A stretch of DNA of 42,491 bases from Streptomyces sp. GC420 (GTDB lineage Bacteria > Actinomycetota > Actinomycetes > Streptomycetales > Streptomycetaceae), in assembly GCF_009916105.1 (NCBI RefSeq), contig NZ_JAAAXQ010000014.1, positions 1-42,491 on the forward strand. The letters are read 5' to 3'. A model generated the notes under the pieces. The model saw nothing but the letters and a program-made list of their open reading frames with translations. It was not told the origin of the DNA and did not search any database. Of this stretch, positions 10,076 to 19,340 are shown one piece after another (the first letter of the stretch is position 1; every line of letters begins with the position of its first letter). A program made the position numbers and the translations under genes.

Positions 10076-10452
10076 CCGATCCGACTCTGCGGCACCTCAG
10101 CGAGACCCGGCGGGCCGCGGCCCGCCGGTCCCGACCATTTCAGGTCACACCGAGGCGTCGGCACGTCCCGGTGCCCATGACCGTGACCGTGCCCGGAGGC
10201 AGGAGGGCGGCCGAGCCGATCAGGTAGAGCTCCCCGCAGTGCCGGGAGGAGAGGCCCCACCAGGGCTTTCCGGTATCCCGGCGGCATCCGCATGCGGGGC
10301 GTCACACCCACCGGGCCCGGCGCGCCGCGCCCGGCGGCTGTTCCCGCCCTCCGGCGGGGCCGTGGCCTACGGGCCACCGTCCGGTGCCCGGTTGCCCCTC
10401 CGTCTCCCGCGCACGTCACCTCTCCGCCGTCCCTGATTAAGGATTGAAGAAC

Positions 10453-11559
10453 ATGCACATCCGCACCACCGCCGCTGCGGCCGTATCCGTGTCCGTCGTC
10501 CTCACCTTCACACTCACCGCCTGTGGTGAGGACAGCGGGGGCAGCGCGGGCGGTAGACCCTCCGAAGACGCCATGGTCGGTATAGCCATGCCGACCAAGG
10601 CGTCGGAGCGCTGGCTCGCGGACGGCAAGAACATGGTCGACCAGCTCGAGGACCTCGGTTACAGGACGACGCTGCAGTACGGCGAGGACGACCCGAAGAT
10701 CCAGCTCTCGCAGATCGAGAGCATGATCTCCAAGGGTGTGGACGCCCTGGTGATCGCCTCGATCGACGGCCGCGCGCTCGGAGACGTCCTCAAGAAGGCC
10801 GCCGAGGCCGACATCGCCGTCTTCGCGTACGACCGGCTGATCCTCGACACCCCCGATGTCGACTACTACGCCTCCTTCGACAACGAGAAGGTCGGCGAGC
10901 TCCAGGCCACGTACATCGTCGAGAACCTCGGGTTGGTGAACGGCAGCGAGAAGGGGCCCTTCAGCATCGAGTTGTTCGCCGGCTCGCCGGACGACAACAA
11001 CACCCGCTATTTCTGGCAGGGTGCCCTGAACGTCCTGAAGCCGTACGTTGGCATGAAGCAACTGGTCGTCAAGTCCGGCCAGACGAAGATGAATCAGGTG
11101 ACAACGTTGCGCTGGGACGGTGGTACCGCCCAGAAGCGCATGAACCGGATCCTCGCCTCCAGCTACGGCGCCGAGACGGTGGACGCCGTCCTGTCCCCGT
11201 ACGACGGCATGTCGCTGGGCATCCTGGCCGCCCTGAAGTCGAACGGCTACGGCGCCGAGGGCAAGCAACTGCCGATCGTCACCGGCCAGGACGCCGAGGT
11301 GCCCTCGATCAAGTCGATCATCCGTGACGAGCAGACGATGACCGTCTACAAGGACACCCGCAAACTGGCCCTGGTCACCGCCACCATGGTCGACTCGGTC
11401 CTCAACGGATCGGACCCCGTGGTCAATGACACCAAGACGTACGACAACGGGAAGAAGGTCGTCCCCGCGTACCTGCTCGAACCCGTCGGCGTCGACAAGG
11501 AGAACTACGAGAACGAGCTCGTGGACTCGGGTTACATCGAGGAGAAGGACCTCGGCTGA
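10453..11559 (+). CDS. chvE: ChvE-type sugar-binding lipoprotein of an ABC transporter
   Basis: This solute-binding protein captures monosaccharides outside the membrane and delivers them to an ABC permease. The 368-aa product has a lipoprotein signal with lipobox LTAC (Cys near residue 23), so the mature protein is lipid-anchored. The body matches ChvE/XylF-type periplasmic binding proteins along its whole length: [107 protein letters not shown] and [17 protein letters not shown] at 10453 lies nine bases after aagga, which is preferred over TTG at 10444. The usual partner genes for the ATPase and permease do not follow; a hairpin and an unrelated gene do. It is therefore an orphan that must work with components encoded elsewhere, or it has lost its operon. 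Confidence 0.92.
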   Translation: MHIRTTAAAAVSVSVVLTFTLTACGEDSGGSAGGRPSEDAMVGIAMPTKASERWLADGKNMVDQLEDLGYRTTLQYGEDDPKIQLSQIESMISKGVDALVIASIDGRALGDVLKKAAEADIAVFAYDRLILDTPDVDYYASFDNEKVGELQATYIVENLGLVNGSEKGPFSIELFAGSPDDNNTRYFWQGALNVLKPYVGMKQLVVKSGQTKMNQVTTLRWDGGTAQKRMNRILASSYGAETVDAVLSPYDGMSLGILAALKSNGYGAEGKQLPIVTGQDAEVPSIKSIIRDEQTMTVYKDTRKLALVTATMVDSVLNGSDPVVNDTKTYDNGKKVVPAYLLEPVGVDKENYENELVDSGYIEEKDLG

Positions 11560-11577
11560 CCGCTGCCGGCCCGCGGC

Positions 11578-11612
11578 GCCGCACGGACCCCGGGGCCTCC
11601 GGTCCGTGCGGC
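11578..11612 (+). terminator. hairpin terminator after the sugar-binding protein gene
   Basis: A perfect 12-bp stem (gccgcacggacc with its complement) closes an 11-nt loop, 18 bp after the stop codon. It supports a monocistronic transcript for the binding protein. Confidence 0.85.
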
Positions 11613-11714
11613 GGTCCGCACGGCGGGCGAATGATGTCGGCACCCCTCTGAGCGGGGGATCAGGGCCGATGGGCGGAATGCGTTGATTCCGGGTTTACGG
11701 GTTACCCGCATGGC

Positions 11715-12896
11715 ATGGCACGGATAATGCGACTCGGACACAAGAGTGAACAGCAGGACGACGTGGACGAGCGGGCCCGATCCGGGGACCGCCCCGCCCC
11801 CGCCGACCACACCGGGGCCCCGGGCCAGTCCGGGGAACGGCGGGGTGACACGGCCGCGACGAACTCCGTGCGGGCCACGGAGGCCCGCGAGGCCACGGCG
11901 GCCACGGACCGCGGCCCGGAAGCCGGTCCTTCCCGCGAGGTGGAGCGCAACGCCCCCGACAGCCCGGCGGACATGCCGAAGAGATCCTGGTGGGCGGTGC
12001 TGCGCAGGACGGTCGGCGAGTTCAAGGACGACGAGCTGGCTGACCGCGCGGCGGCCCTGACCTACTACGGGATCCTCTCCCTCTTCCCCGCCCTGCTGGT
12101 GCTGGTCTCCATGCTCGGCGTCGCGGGGGAGTCGGCGACGCGGACCGTCCTCGACAACATCACCAAGCTGACGCCGGGCGCGGCCCGTGATGTGGTAACC
12201 GATGCGGTGGGACAGCTGCAGTCGAGCGGCGGAACCGGTTCCGTCCTGGCGATCGTGGGTCTGCTGATCGCGCTGTGGTCGGCCTCCGGCTATGTGGCGG
12301 CATTCATCAGGACCTCGAACGCGGTGTACGACATTCCCGAGGGCCGACCGGTGTGGAAGGTGCTTCCCGTCCGGCTGGGTGTGACCGTCGTGCTGATGAT
12401 CCTGGCCTGCGCCAGCGCCCTCATCGTCGTCTTCACCGGCGGTATCGCCAGGCAGGTCGGCACCGCACTGGGCGTTGGTGACACGGCGCTCACGGTCTGG
12501 TCCATCGCCAAGTGGCCCGTGCTCGTGATCCTTGTGACCGTCATGATCGCGATCCTTTACTGGGCGACTCCCAACGCCAAGGTGCGCGGCTTCAAATGGA
12601 TCACTCCCGGCAGCTTCCTCGCGCTGCTGATCTGGATGATCGCCTCGGCAGGGTTCGCCTTCTACGTCGCGAACTTCGGCTCCTACAACAAGACGTACGG
12701 GACGCTGGCCGGTGTCATCATCTTCCTGATCTGGCTGTGGATCACCAACCTGGCGATCCTGCTCGGTCTCGAATTCGACGCCGAGGCGGCCCGGGGCCGC
12801 GCCATCGCCGGCGGACACCCGCCGCGTGAGGAGCCGTACGTCGAGCCGCGCGACACCCGCACATGGGACGAGGACGACTGGCGACGTAACCGCTGA
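11715..12896 (+). CDS. YihY/BrkB-family inner membrane protein
   Basis: The 393-aa product has a polar, probably disordered N-terminus of about 85 residues. It then has the YihY/BrkB domain with about six membrane helices (for example AALTYYGILSLFPALLVLVS, LAIVGLLIALWSASGYVAAF, GTLAGVIIFLIWLWITNLAI). The family signatures DRAAALTYYGILSLFPALL and NFGSYNKTYGTLAG are intact. The family was once called ribonuclease BN by mistake; its true role is not settled, and transport has been suggested. ATG at 11715 lacks a good ribosome binding site; GTG at 11763 after caggac is an alternative that removes 16 residues. It is transcribed alone and followed by a hairpin. Confidence 0.9.
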   Translation: MARIMRLGHKSEQQDDVDERARSGDRPAPADHTGAPGQSGERRGDTAATNSVRATEAREATAATDRGPEAGPSREVERNAPDSPADMPKRSWWAVLRRTVGEFKDDELADRAAALTYYGILSLFPALLVLVSMLGVAGESATRTVLDNITKLTPGAARDVVTDAVGQLQSSGGTGSVLAIVGLLIALWSASGYVAAFIRTSNAVYDIPEGRPVWKVLPVRLGVTVVLMILACASALIVVFTGGIARQVGTALGVGDTALTVWSIAKWPVLVILVTVMIAILYWATPNAKVRGFKWITPGSFLALLIWMIASAGFAFYVANFGSYNKTYGTLAGVIIFLIWLWITNLAILLGLEFDAEAARGRAIAGGHPPREEPYVEPRDTRTWDEDDWRRNR

Positions 12897-12930
12897 CCGC
12901 CGACGGGGCCGCACGCGGGCCTGTCGGCGG
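12897..12930 (+). terminator. hairpin terminator after the YihY gene
   Basis: An 11-bp stem with one G:U pair (12897-12907 with 12920-12930) starts at the base after the stop codon. Confidence 0.7.
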
Positions 12931-13050
12931 CCGGGGAGGGTGGGCATCCGTGCCAGGGTGGGCCGGCACCGGGCGTGAGCATCCCGGCCGGTGCCGGCCG
13001 CGAACACCGCCCACTCCCGGCGCACGGCCCTGGGACCGGGTACCGACATC

Positions 13051-13102
13051 GACCGACGTGAACCGGCCGGGGCACGCATGCCCCGGCCGGTTCACGTCGG
13101 TC
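13051..13102. terminator. perfect 24-bp inverted repeat with 4-nt loop
   Basis: Bases 13051-13074 are perfectly complementary to 13079-13102, with loop cgca. It lies between the convergent YihY and YciI-like genes, so it can serve both as terminator. The length and perfection exceed a normal terminator; compare the matching entry in findings. Confidence 0.85.
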
Positions 13103-13225
13103 CCACCCTGAAGAATTCGGCCGCGCGCGGTGCGCACGATCCTCGCGTGCGCCTGCCCGGCCTGCCCCGGCCCGCGCCGGGAGTTCCACGGCCGGCCCCG
13201 GACCGTGGCCCAGCACCTCCTCCGG

Positions 13226-13789
13226 TCATGACGGACGCCCGCCGAACCGCCAGTTGTGCACCTCGACGGCGGCGTAACGGTCCGGGGCCAGGACGGCGCG
13301 TGCCGCGTCCGGGTCCGGCGCCCGGAGCAGCGCCGCCGTGCCCAGCCAGGTGGTGCCGTCGTCGCACAGCAGGGGCCCGTAGGCGATCAGCTCGTTCCAG
13401 CCGGTCGGCGCGGTGGTGTCGATGTCGGCGGCCCGTCCCGTGCCGAGGCCGAGCACGAGGTACCGGTTGCCACCGGTCCGGCCGCCGGGGAAGTCCCACA
13501 TGGTGCGTCCGAGCGTGTTGCTCCAGCGCCGCAGCAGCACGTCGCGGTAGACCCCGGCCTGGTAGCCCGGCTCCTCGAAGGCGAACGCCCGGGCGGCGAC
13601 GGGATCGGGCAGGTCGACGATGTGCACGCTGCCGGTGGGAGCGTCGTCCTCGCCGTCGCCGGTGAGAGTCGGGCCGCGGGCGATCAGCTCCTTCGCGTAC
13701 CGGTCCATGTAGGACCAGTGCTGTTCCAGCAGTTCGTTGCGCAGCGGTACGGAGCCGGGCCGGTCGCGGTGGTAGCAGAAGAACTCCAT
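13226..13789 (-). CDS. YciI-like (YCII-related) protein
   Basis: The ATG at 13789 gives a 187-aa protein starting MEFFCYHRDRPGS. Two tandem ferredoxin-like YCII-type halves are recognisable: the first with RNELLEQHWSYMDRYAKELI and SVHIVDLPDPVAARAFAFEE, the second with NELIAYGPLL and RAPDPDAARAVLAPDRYAAV. YCII domains are small dimeric alpha/beta folds with a conserved His/Asp pair and largely unknown function; some are dehydrochlorinases or regulatory proteins. The longer open frame to 13933 adds only arginine-rich sequence and was rejected. No strong ribosome binding site is visible. The gene is divergent from the cutinase gene with 507 bp between them. Confidence 0.85.
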   Translation of the reverse strand: MEFFCYHRDRPGSVPLRNELLEQHWSYMDRYAKELIARGPTLTGDGEDDAPTGSVHIVDLPDPVAARAFAFEEPGYQAGVYRDVLLRRWSNTLGRTMWDFPGGRTGGNRYLVLGLGTGRAADIDTTAPTGWNELIAYGPLLCDDGTTWLGTAALLRAPDPDAARAVLAPDRYAAVEVHNWRFGGRPS

Positions 13790-14296
13790 GCGCCCAGGGT
13801 CTCTTCGAGCAGGTGACCCGGTCGAGCGATTTGCCGGCCACCGGTGGGACGGCGGGGCCGAGGCAGCCGGTGAACCACGAGTTGCCCGCCGCCGACGCCG
13901 CGGCAGCGTGCCGCCCGGGCGGAGCCACCACACTCCCCGGCCGCATTGTCGTCACCGTCCGACCGGTCGTCACCGTCCGACCCCGTCCTCCCCGTCCGAC
14001 CGGTTCGCACGTCGGTACGGCAACACTCCGGCCCCGCCGAGGTCTTCGCGGCCTTCCGGCGGGGCTTCGCCGTGCCGCCCTGCTGCCTGCCGCCCTGCCG
14101 CCTGCCGCCTGCCGTCCTGTGGTGCCGGCCCGTCCTCCGGCCGCCGTGTTCGTCCGCACGGTCCGTCGACGACACCGGTGATTGCGCCGATGCCGCACTG
14201 CCGGGGCCGCCCCGACAGTGGCACCGCCAGCCAAGAAGGCGGGCCACCGGGACCCCCACCCCTGCGGACCGCCACGACCGAGAGGACGACTCCGTC
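13790..14296. other. 507-bp divergent intergenic region with short tandem repeats
   Basis: No coding frame is supported. Two copies of an 18-bp unit beginning gtcgtcaccgtccgacc lie at 13948-13965 and 13966-13983, followed by a degenerate third. A pyrimidine-rich ctgccgcc-type microsatellite lies near 14079-14122. The promoters of the YciI-like and cutinase genes must be here, but I cannot place them. Confidence 0.55.
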
Positions 14297-15271
14297 GTGC
14301 AGCAGCACACCACCGAAAGCACCGCTGAAAGCACCACCGACGGCAACGCCGAGACCACCCGTGCCGCCTCCGGAACCCACCGCCGGGGCCGTGGACGCCG
14401 CTACCGGCCGCTCATGGCGGGCCTCGCGGCGCTCCTGGCCGTCGGCGGCACGACCACCGCCTTCAGTTCGGGCGCCCAGGCCGCCGACAACCCCTATGAG
14501 CGCGGCCCGGCCCCGACCAACTCCAGCATCGAGGCGCTGCGCGGTCCGTACGCGGTGTCGGAGACCTCCGTCTCCTCGCTCAGTGTCACCGGCTTCGGCG
14601 GCGGCACGATCTACTACCCGACCACGACCAGCGACGGCACCTTCGGCGCCGTGGCGATCTCACCGGGCTTCACCGCCTACCAGTCGTCGATCGCCTGGCT
14701 GGGCCCGCGCCTGGCCTCCCAGGGCTTCGTCGTCTTCACCATCGACACCAACACCACCCTCGACCAGCCCGACAGCCGCGGCCGCCAACTGCTGGCCGCA
14801 CTGGACTACCTGACGGAGCGCAGCTCCGTGCGTGGGCGGATCGACAGCTCCCGGCTGGGCGTCATGGGGCACTCCATGGGCGGCGGCGGCACGCTGGAGG
14901 CCGCCAAGAGCCGGCCGTCGCTCCAGGCCGCGATCCCGCTCACGGGCTGGAACACGGACAAGACGTGGCCCGAACTCAGGACACCCACCCTGGTCATCGG
15001 GGCGGACGGCGACACGATCGCCCCGGTCGCCACGCACTCGGAACCGTTCTACGAGTCGCTGCCGTCCTCGCTCGACAAGGCGTACCTGGAACTGAACAAC
15101 GCGACGCACTTCACGCCGAACACCTCGGACACGACCATCGCGAAGTACAGCATCTCCTGGCTCAAGCGGTTCATCGACAACGACACCCGCTATGAGCAGT
15201 TCCTGTGCCCGATCCCGCGGCCCAGCCTGACCATCGACGAGTACCGCGGCAACTGCCCGCACGCCTCCTGA
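14297..15271 (+). CDS. secreted cutinase/polyester hydrolase (type III lipase, PET-hydrolase family)
   Basis: This exported alpha/beta hydrolase cleaves ester bonds of cutin-like and synthetic polyesters, by family. The 324-aa product has a long signal with twin arginines ([20 protein letters not shown]) and a cleavage site near AQA-AD. The mature start ADNPYERGP is that of Thermobifida/Streptomyces cutinases. The catalytic triad is S193 (GHSMGGGG), D239 (ADGDTIAP) and H271 (ATHFTPN). The 46- and 32-residue spacings are exactly those of TfCut2 (S130, D176, H208). W218 is at the position of the aromatic clamp Trp. The C-terminal disulfide pair is present (FLCPIP, GNCP). GTG at 14297 follows gagagga. 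The gene is monocistronic, with a hairpin after the stop. Confidence 0.95.
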   Translation: MQQHTTESTAESTTDGNAETTRAASGTHRRGRGRRYRPLMAGLAALLAVGGTTTAFSSGAQAADNPYERGPAPTNSSIEALRGPYAVSETSVSSLSVTGFGGGTIYYPTTTSDGTFGAVAISPGFTAYQSSIAWLGPRLASQGFVVFTIDTNTTLDQPDSRGRQLLAALDYLTERSSVRGRIDSSRLGVMGHSMGGGGTLEAAKSRPSLQAAIPLTGWNTDKTWPELRTPTLVIGADGDTIAPVATHSEPFYESLPSSLDKAYLELNNATHFTPNTSDTTIAKYSISWLKRFIDNDTRYEQFLCPIPRPSLTIDEYRGNCPHAS

Positions 15272-15298
15272 CACACCGTCAGTCCTTCCCGCACCACC

Positions 15299-15329
15299 GT
15301 GGCGGCCGGGTTCCTCCCCCGGCCGCCAC
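15299..15329 (+). terminator. hairpin terminator after the cutinase gene
   Basis: A perfect 12-bp stem (gtggcggccggg and complement) with a 7-nt loop, 27 bp after the stop. The remaining sequence to 15535 is the leader of the LAL regulator gene. Confidence 0.85.
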
Positions 15330-15535
15330 CGGCGTGTCCGGCGCCGCCCCGGCTCCGTACCTCCCCCGCTTCCCCGCTGTGCGCCCGCACAGACTTGACC
15401 GGCCGGCATTGGGAACTTCTCCAGCCGCGGCCCGGGGCAAGAAACGTTCGCCCAGCTCAACCGGCTCACGACGGGCCGACGAGCTTCACGGACGAAAGGC
15501 TTCCGCCGTTGTTTACGCGGAAGTAACGTGCGGGT

Positions 15536-18500
15536 GTGACCGGAAAGTTGAGCGACGGAAGACTTCTTCGGCTGCACGGCCGGAGCACCGGACTGGAAGC
15601 GGTGGAGGCCTTATCGGGCCGGCTGCGGTCAGGGCGGGGCGGGGCCCTCGTGCTCGTCGCGGAACAGGGCCTCGGGCGCACCGCCCTGGCGGAGCGTGCC
15701 GTCCGCGACTTCGACGGCGGAACGGTCCTGCACACCCGGGCCGCCCCCGCCGAACGCCGCCTGCCGCACAGCGGTCTGCACGCACTGCTGAGTTCGGCCC
15801 CCGCCCCCGGGCCGGGCGCGCACGACCCGGCCCCGGACGGCCTGCCGCCCGAGTACGCCGCGCAGCCCCAGTACGCCGTCGCGTCCCCGGGCGGTCTGCT
15901 GGAACTGCTGCGGCGCCGGAGCCCGCGCGAGCCCATGCTCGTCTGCGTCGACGACGCCCACCTGTGGGACGCCGAGTCACGGGCCGCCCTCGGGTTCGCC
16001 GCGCGGCGCGCCGACTCGCTGCCCGCCGTGGGCCTGCTGCTGACCGTGGCCTCGCACGCGGCGGACGACGCCGACTTCGCGGGACTGCCGGCCGTGCGCC
16101 TCGGCCCGCTTGGCGACAGGGAGGCGGGAGCCCTGCTGGACCAGCTCACCGGAAGCGCCGTCGATCCCGCTGCACGGGAGGAGTTGCTCGAGGAGGCCGG
16201 GGGCAACCCGTCCCTGCTGACGGCCCTGGTGGAGCGGCTGCCGGCAGCCGCGCTGTCCGGGCGCGCCCCGCTGCCGCGACCCCTTGCGGACGGTGCCGTA
16301 CTGATGCGCACGGTGGGCGCACCCCTGGACGGACTTCCCCAGGACACAAGGCGGTTGCTGCTGCTGGTCGCCGCCGCCCAGGAGCAGGACCCGGAGGGCG
16401 CGGGGGCGGACGGGGCCCTCGTCCTGCGGGCCGCCGGAGCCGCCGGGATCGACCCGGCGGCACTGGACCCGGCGGAGGCGTCCGGTGTGGCCCGGGCCGC
16501 CGGCAGCCGTATCCGCTTCGACAACCCGCTGCTGCGCAAGGCCGTGCACCGCGGCGCGCCGCTGTCCCGCAGGCGCGCCGCCCACAGCCTGCTCGCCGCG
16601 GTCCTGCACGGTGAACGGCAGCGTCTGCCGCGGCTGTTCCACCTGGCGCTGGCCGCCGACGGTCCCGATCCCCGGCTCGCGGCCGATCTCGCCGCCGCCG
16701 CTGCCGACCCGGACGTGCGGGCCGCCCATCTCGAACGGGCCGTGGCCTTCGCCCGCGCCGCCGAACTCACCGTCACCGGCAGCGCCCGCACGGCGCGGCT
16801 CACCGCGGCCGCGGAGCACGCCGGCCTGGCGGGCCGTCCGCGCAGGGCGAGGGAACTGCTCGCGGCGGCCCTGGAGGAGCCGGCCCATGACGCCGTGCGG
16901 GGCTGCGCCGAACTGGTGCGAGGCACCCTCGCCCTGCGCGACGGACCCGCCGGGGACGCGTACGAGGCGCTGCTGCTGGCTGCCGCGCTGCTCGGCCCCT
17001 ACGCCCCGGAGCAGGCGCTGGCCGCGCGGCTGGGCGCGACCGAGGCGGCGTGGGCCGCTGGTGACGTACGGGCCTGCCTCGTCGCCCTCGGCGACGGGCC
17101 CGCAGCCGGGCGGTCGCGCCCGGACGCGGGCCACGACCGGCACCGGCAGGTGCCGGTGGCGGCGGGTACGGCGCGGGGCGCGCGGCCCGGTCTCGTACCC
17201 GCGCAGGCCACCGAGCGGAAGGCCGCCCGCGCACCGGCGTCCGCCCGGCGCGCCGCCGGCACGGCGCCGCCCGCCCGGCCCCTCCTGCCGGACGGCGGCA
17301 CCGGGGACTCCGGGCCGGTCTCCGCACACCCGGACCGTGTCCCCGGCGCCGTGCGGGCACCGGCCCACCCCGCGGACTGGGCGCCCTCGCGTGCGTCCGC
17401 GGGTGGCCGTGAGCCGTCCGGTTCCGGGGACGGCTCGCCGGGCGTGCGCCCGACAGGCGCCGGGTCCTCCGGGTCCGCCGAGGCCGCCGGGTCCGCCGAG
17501 GCCGCCGGGCCTCCATTTCCGGTGTCCTCGTCCGGGGACGGTTCGCGGGGTGCATGGACCGCGGGGCCGGTGCCCGGTGCCTCGGCGTCGGCCGGGGGAC
17601 CGGCGAACGTGTCGCCCGGTGGTCCGGTGCGGGTGGTGGGGGACGCGGTGCCCACGTTGTCGGCACTGTCCGCGTCGTCCCTGTACGAGGACGGATCGCC
17701 GGGGGCACGCGCGGAAGGACTCGTACTCCCCGAGGGCTCCGGGTCCCGGCTGCCGCCGTCACCGTCGGCGGACGGAATCCCCGGCGTACGTACGGCGGGG
17801 CCCCTGCCCGCCGCCCCGTCGCCGGGAGGGGTGTCCGGGGCCGCGAGGCCCCGGGGAACGGCGGGGGACCCGGGGGGCGCCGCGCTCACGGCCGCGCCGT
17901 TCCCGGTCGGTGCCGCCTCTCCCGGCCCCAGTGGCCACGGCACCGGCGCCGCCGGGTTCCCGCCTCCGCGGTCCGCCCCGCTGTCCGCCGCGGCGGCGAG
18001 CCGGGACCCCGCGCTGTTCCACGACTACCGGACCGGGATGTCGGCCGCCCTCGGGGCCCGCCTCGACGAGGCGCGCGAGCCGCTGCGGCGCGTGCTGGAA
18101 CGGGCCGCGGCCGACGACGACGCGGCACGGCTGCTGCGCGCCGGAGCCGCCGCACTCGTCCTCGGCAACATCGCCGCCGCCTGCCACTTCAACGCGCGGG
18201 CTCTGGCGGCGGCCCGGGCCGCGAACTCGGCCGCGCTCGTCCCGCAGGCACTCGAGCACCTCGCCTACGCCGAACTGCGGGCCGGACGGCACGCCCGGGC
18301 CAGGGCCCACGCGGAGGAGGGCCTGCGGGCAGCGCACCGCGCCGGACAGCGCAACACGGTCGCCCACCACCACGCGGTCCTCGCGCTCACCGCCTCCGTG
18401 GAGGGCGACACCGAGGCCGTAGCCGCCCACGCGGACGCCGCCCTCGCGATCGCCGGCCCGCACGGGCTCACCCAGGCAGCGACCCTGGCCGAGTGGGCCC

Positions 18501-19225
18501 GCGGTCGGGCCGACCTGGGCCGGGGGCTGGCCTTCGAGGCCGCCGCGCGGCTGGGACCCCTGGTGCGGCCGGGCCACCGCCGCGGGCACTTCGCCGTGCG
18601 GATGATGGCCATGCCCTGCTTCGTCGAGGCCGCCGTGCTCGCCGGGGCGGGGAACCGGGCGGACACCGGCACCGCCGTCGAGGAGTTCGCCCTCTGGGCG
18701 GCCCAGGACGCGGACCCGCAGGCACCCGCCCTGCTCGCACGCTGCCGTGCCCTGCTCGCCCCCGAGGAGGAGACCGAGGCGCTGTACGCCCACGCGCTGA
18801 CCCGGCACGAGCTGGCGGGCGGCGACTTCGAGCGCGGCCGCACCCTGCTGCTGTACGGGAAGTGGCTGCGCCGCAGGCGGCGGCTGCGCGAGGCCCGGGG
18901 CCGGCTCAGGGACGCGCTCGTGGCCTTCGAGCGCTCCGACGCCCGGCTGTGGGCCGAGCAGACCCGCGCCGAGCTGCGGGCGACGGGCGGGGCGACGGCG
19001 CGCGAGCCCTCAGGTCCGCTGGCGTGTCTCACGCCGCAGCAGCTGCGCATCGCCCGGCTCGTGGCGGAGGGCGCGACCAACCGTGAGGTGGCTCAACAGC
19101 TCTCCGTCAGCCCTCGAACGGTCGACCACCACCTGCGGAATGTCTTCTCCCTCCTGGGGGTGCGCTCTCGCGTGCAACTGTCCCGACTCGTGGTTGACGC
19201 CGAAAAGAGTCCTTCGAACCCCTAG
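15536..19225 (+). CDS. large LAL-type LuxR-family transcriptional regulator
   Basis: This is a 1,229-aa ATP-binding regulator of the LAL (MalT-like) family. The N-terminal ATPase domain has a degenerate Walker A (AEQGLGRTA, residues 42-50, with Arg where Lys is expected) and a Walker B (LVCVDDAHLWD, about 134-144). A helical repeat region follows. It is split by a low-complexity Gly/Pro/Ala/Ser-rich segment of about 300 residues (roughly 522-820), after which TPR-like helices resume (LEHLAYAELRAGRHARARAH). A C-terminal LuxR helix-turn-helix (LTPQQLRIARLVAEGATNRE, VSPRTVDHHLRNVFSLLGVR) binds DNA. GTG at 15536 is used; no ATG is nearby. ATP binding may be weakened by the Walker A change. A PucR-type regulator and a symporter follow on the same strand, so control of solute uptake is plausible but not shown. 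Confidence 0.9.
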   Translation: MTGKLSDGRLLRLHGRSTGLEAVEALSGRLRSGRGGALVLVAEQGLGRTALAERAVRDFDGGTVLHTRAAPAERRLPHSGLHALLSSAPAPGPGAHDPAPDGLPPEYAAQPQYAVASPGGLLELLRRRSPREPMLVCVDDAHLWDAESRAALGFAARRADSLPAVGLLLTVASHAADDADFAGLPAVRLGPLGDREAGALLDQLTGSAVDPAAREELLEEAGGNPSLLTALVERLPAAALSGRAPLPRPLADGAVLMRTVGAPLDGLPQDTRRLLLLVAAAQEQDPEGAGADGALVLRAAGAAGIDPAALDPAEASGVARAAGSRIRFDNPLLRKAVHRGAPLSRRRAAHSLLAAVLHGERQRLPRLFHLALAADGPDPRLAADLAAAAADPDVRAAHLERAVAFARAAELTVTGSARTARLTAAAEHAGLAGRPRRARELLAAALEEPAHDAVRGCAELVRGTLALRDGPAGDAYEALLLAAALLGPYAPEQALAARLGATEAAWAAGDVRACLVALGDGPAAGRSRPDAGHDRHRQVPVAAGTARGARPGLVPAQATERKAARAPASARRAAGTAPPARPLLPDGGTGDSGPVSAHPDRVPGAVRAPAHPADWAPSRASAGGREPSGSGDGSPGVRPTGAGSSGSAEAAGSAEAAGPPFPVSSSGDGSRGAWTAGPVPGASASAGGPANVSPGGPVRVVGDAVPTLSALSASSLYEDGSPGARAEGLVLPEGSGSRLPPSPSADGIPGVRTAGPLPAAPSPGGVSGAARPRGTAGDPGGAALTAAPFPVGAASPGPSGHGTGAAGFPPPRSAPLSAAAASRDPALFHDYRTGMSAALGARLDEAREPLRRVLERAAADDDAARLLRAGAAALVLGNIAAACHFNARALAAARAANSAALVPQALEHLAYAELRAGRHARARAHAEEGLRAAHRAGQRNTVAHHHAVLALTASVEGDTEAVAAHADAALAIAGPHGLTQAATLAEWARGRADLGRGLAFEAAARLGPLVRPGHRRGHFAVRMMAMPCFVEAAVLAGAGNRADTGTAVEEFALWAAQDADPQAPALLARCRALLAPEEETEALYAHALTRHELAGGDFERGRTLLLYGKWLRRRRRLREARGRLRDALVAFERSDARLWAEQTRAELRATGGATAREPSGPLACLTPQQLRIARLVAEGATNREVAQQLSVSPRTVDHHLRNVFSLLGVRSRVQLSRLVVDAEKSPSNP

Positions 19226-19340
19226 GGACCGACCGGACGGTATGCCATCCTTCGGACTCGAGAACATCCGGTGCGGTGAGCCCGCGGGCGGGCCGCGCGC
19301 ACACCGCACCGGAAGTAGCCGACCCCGGCGGAGGGCCGCG

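Larger units (their letters stand above)
9523..10452. other. 930-bp gene-poor region with short repeats and a palindrome
   Basis: No open frame here looks coding. The region contains a 22-bp direct repeat (9821-9842 and 9843-9864, plus a partial third copy). It also holds an AT-centred palindrome tcgatatatcga at 10064-10075, which is striking against the GC-rich background. The last 30 bp hold the leader of the sugar-binding protein gene. This is far longer than a usual Streptomyces intergenic gap, so it may contain a regulatory leader, a lost gene or a small RNA. None of these can be shown from sequence alone. Confidence 0.6.

Noticed and set aside
9592..10436. several 65-110 codon frames on both strands
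   Set aside because: They are Pro/Arg/Gly-rich, lack ribosome binding sites, overlap each other and run through the tandem repeats.
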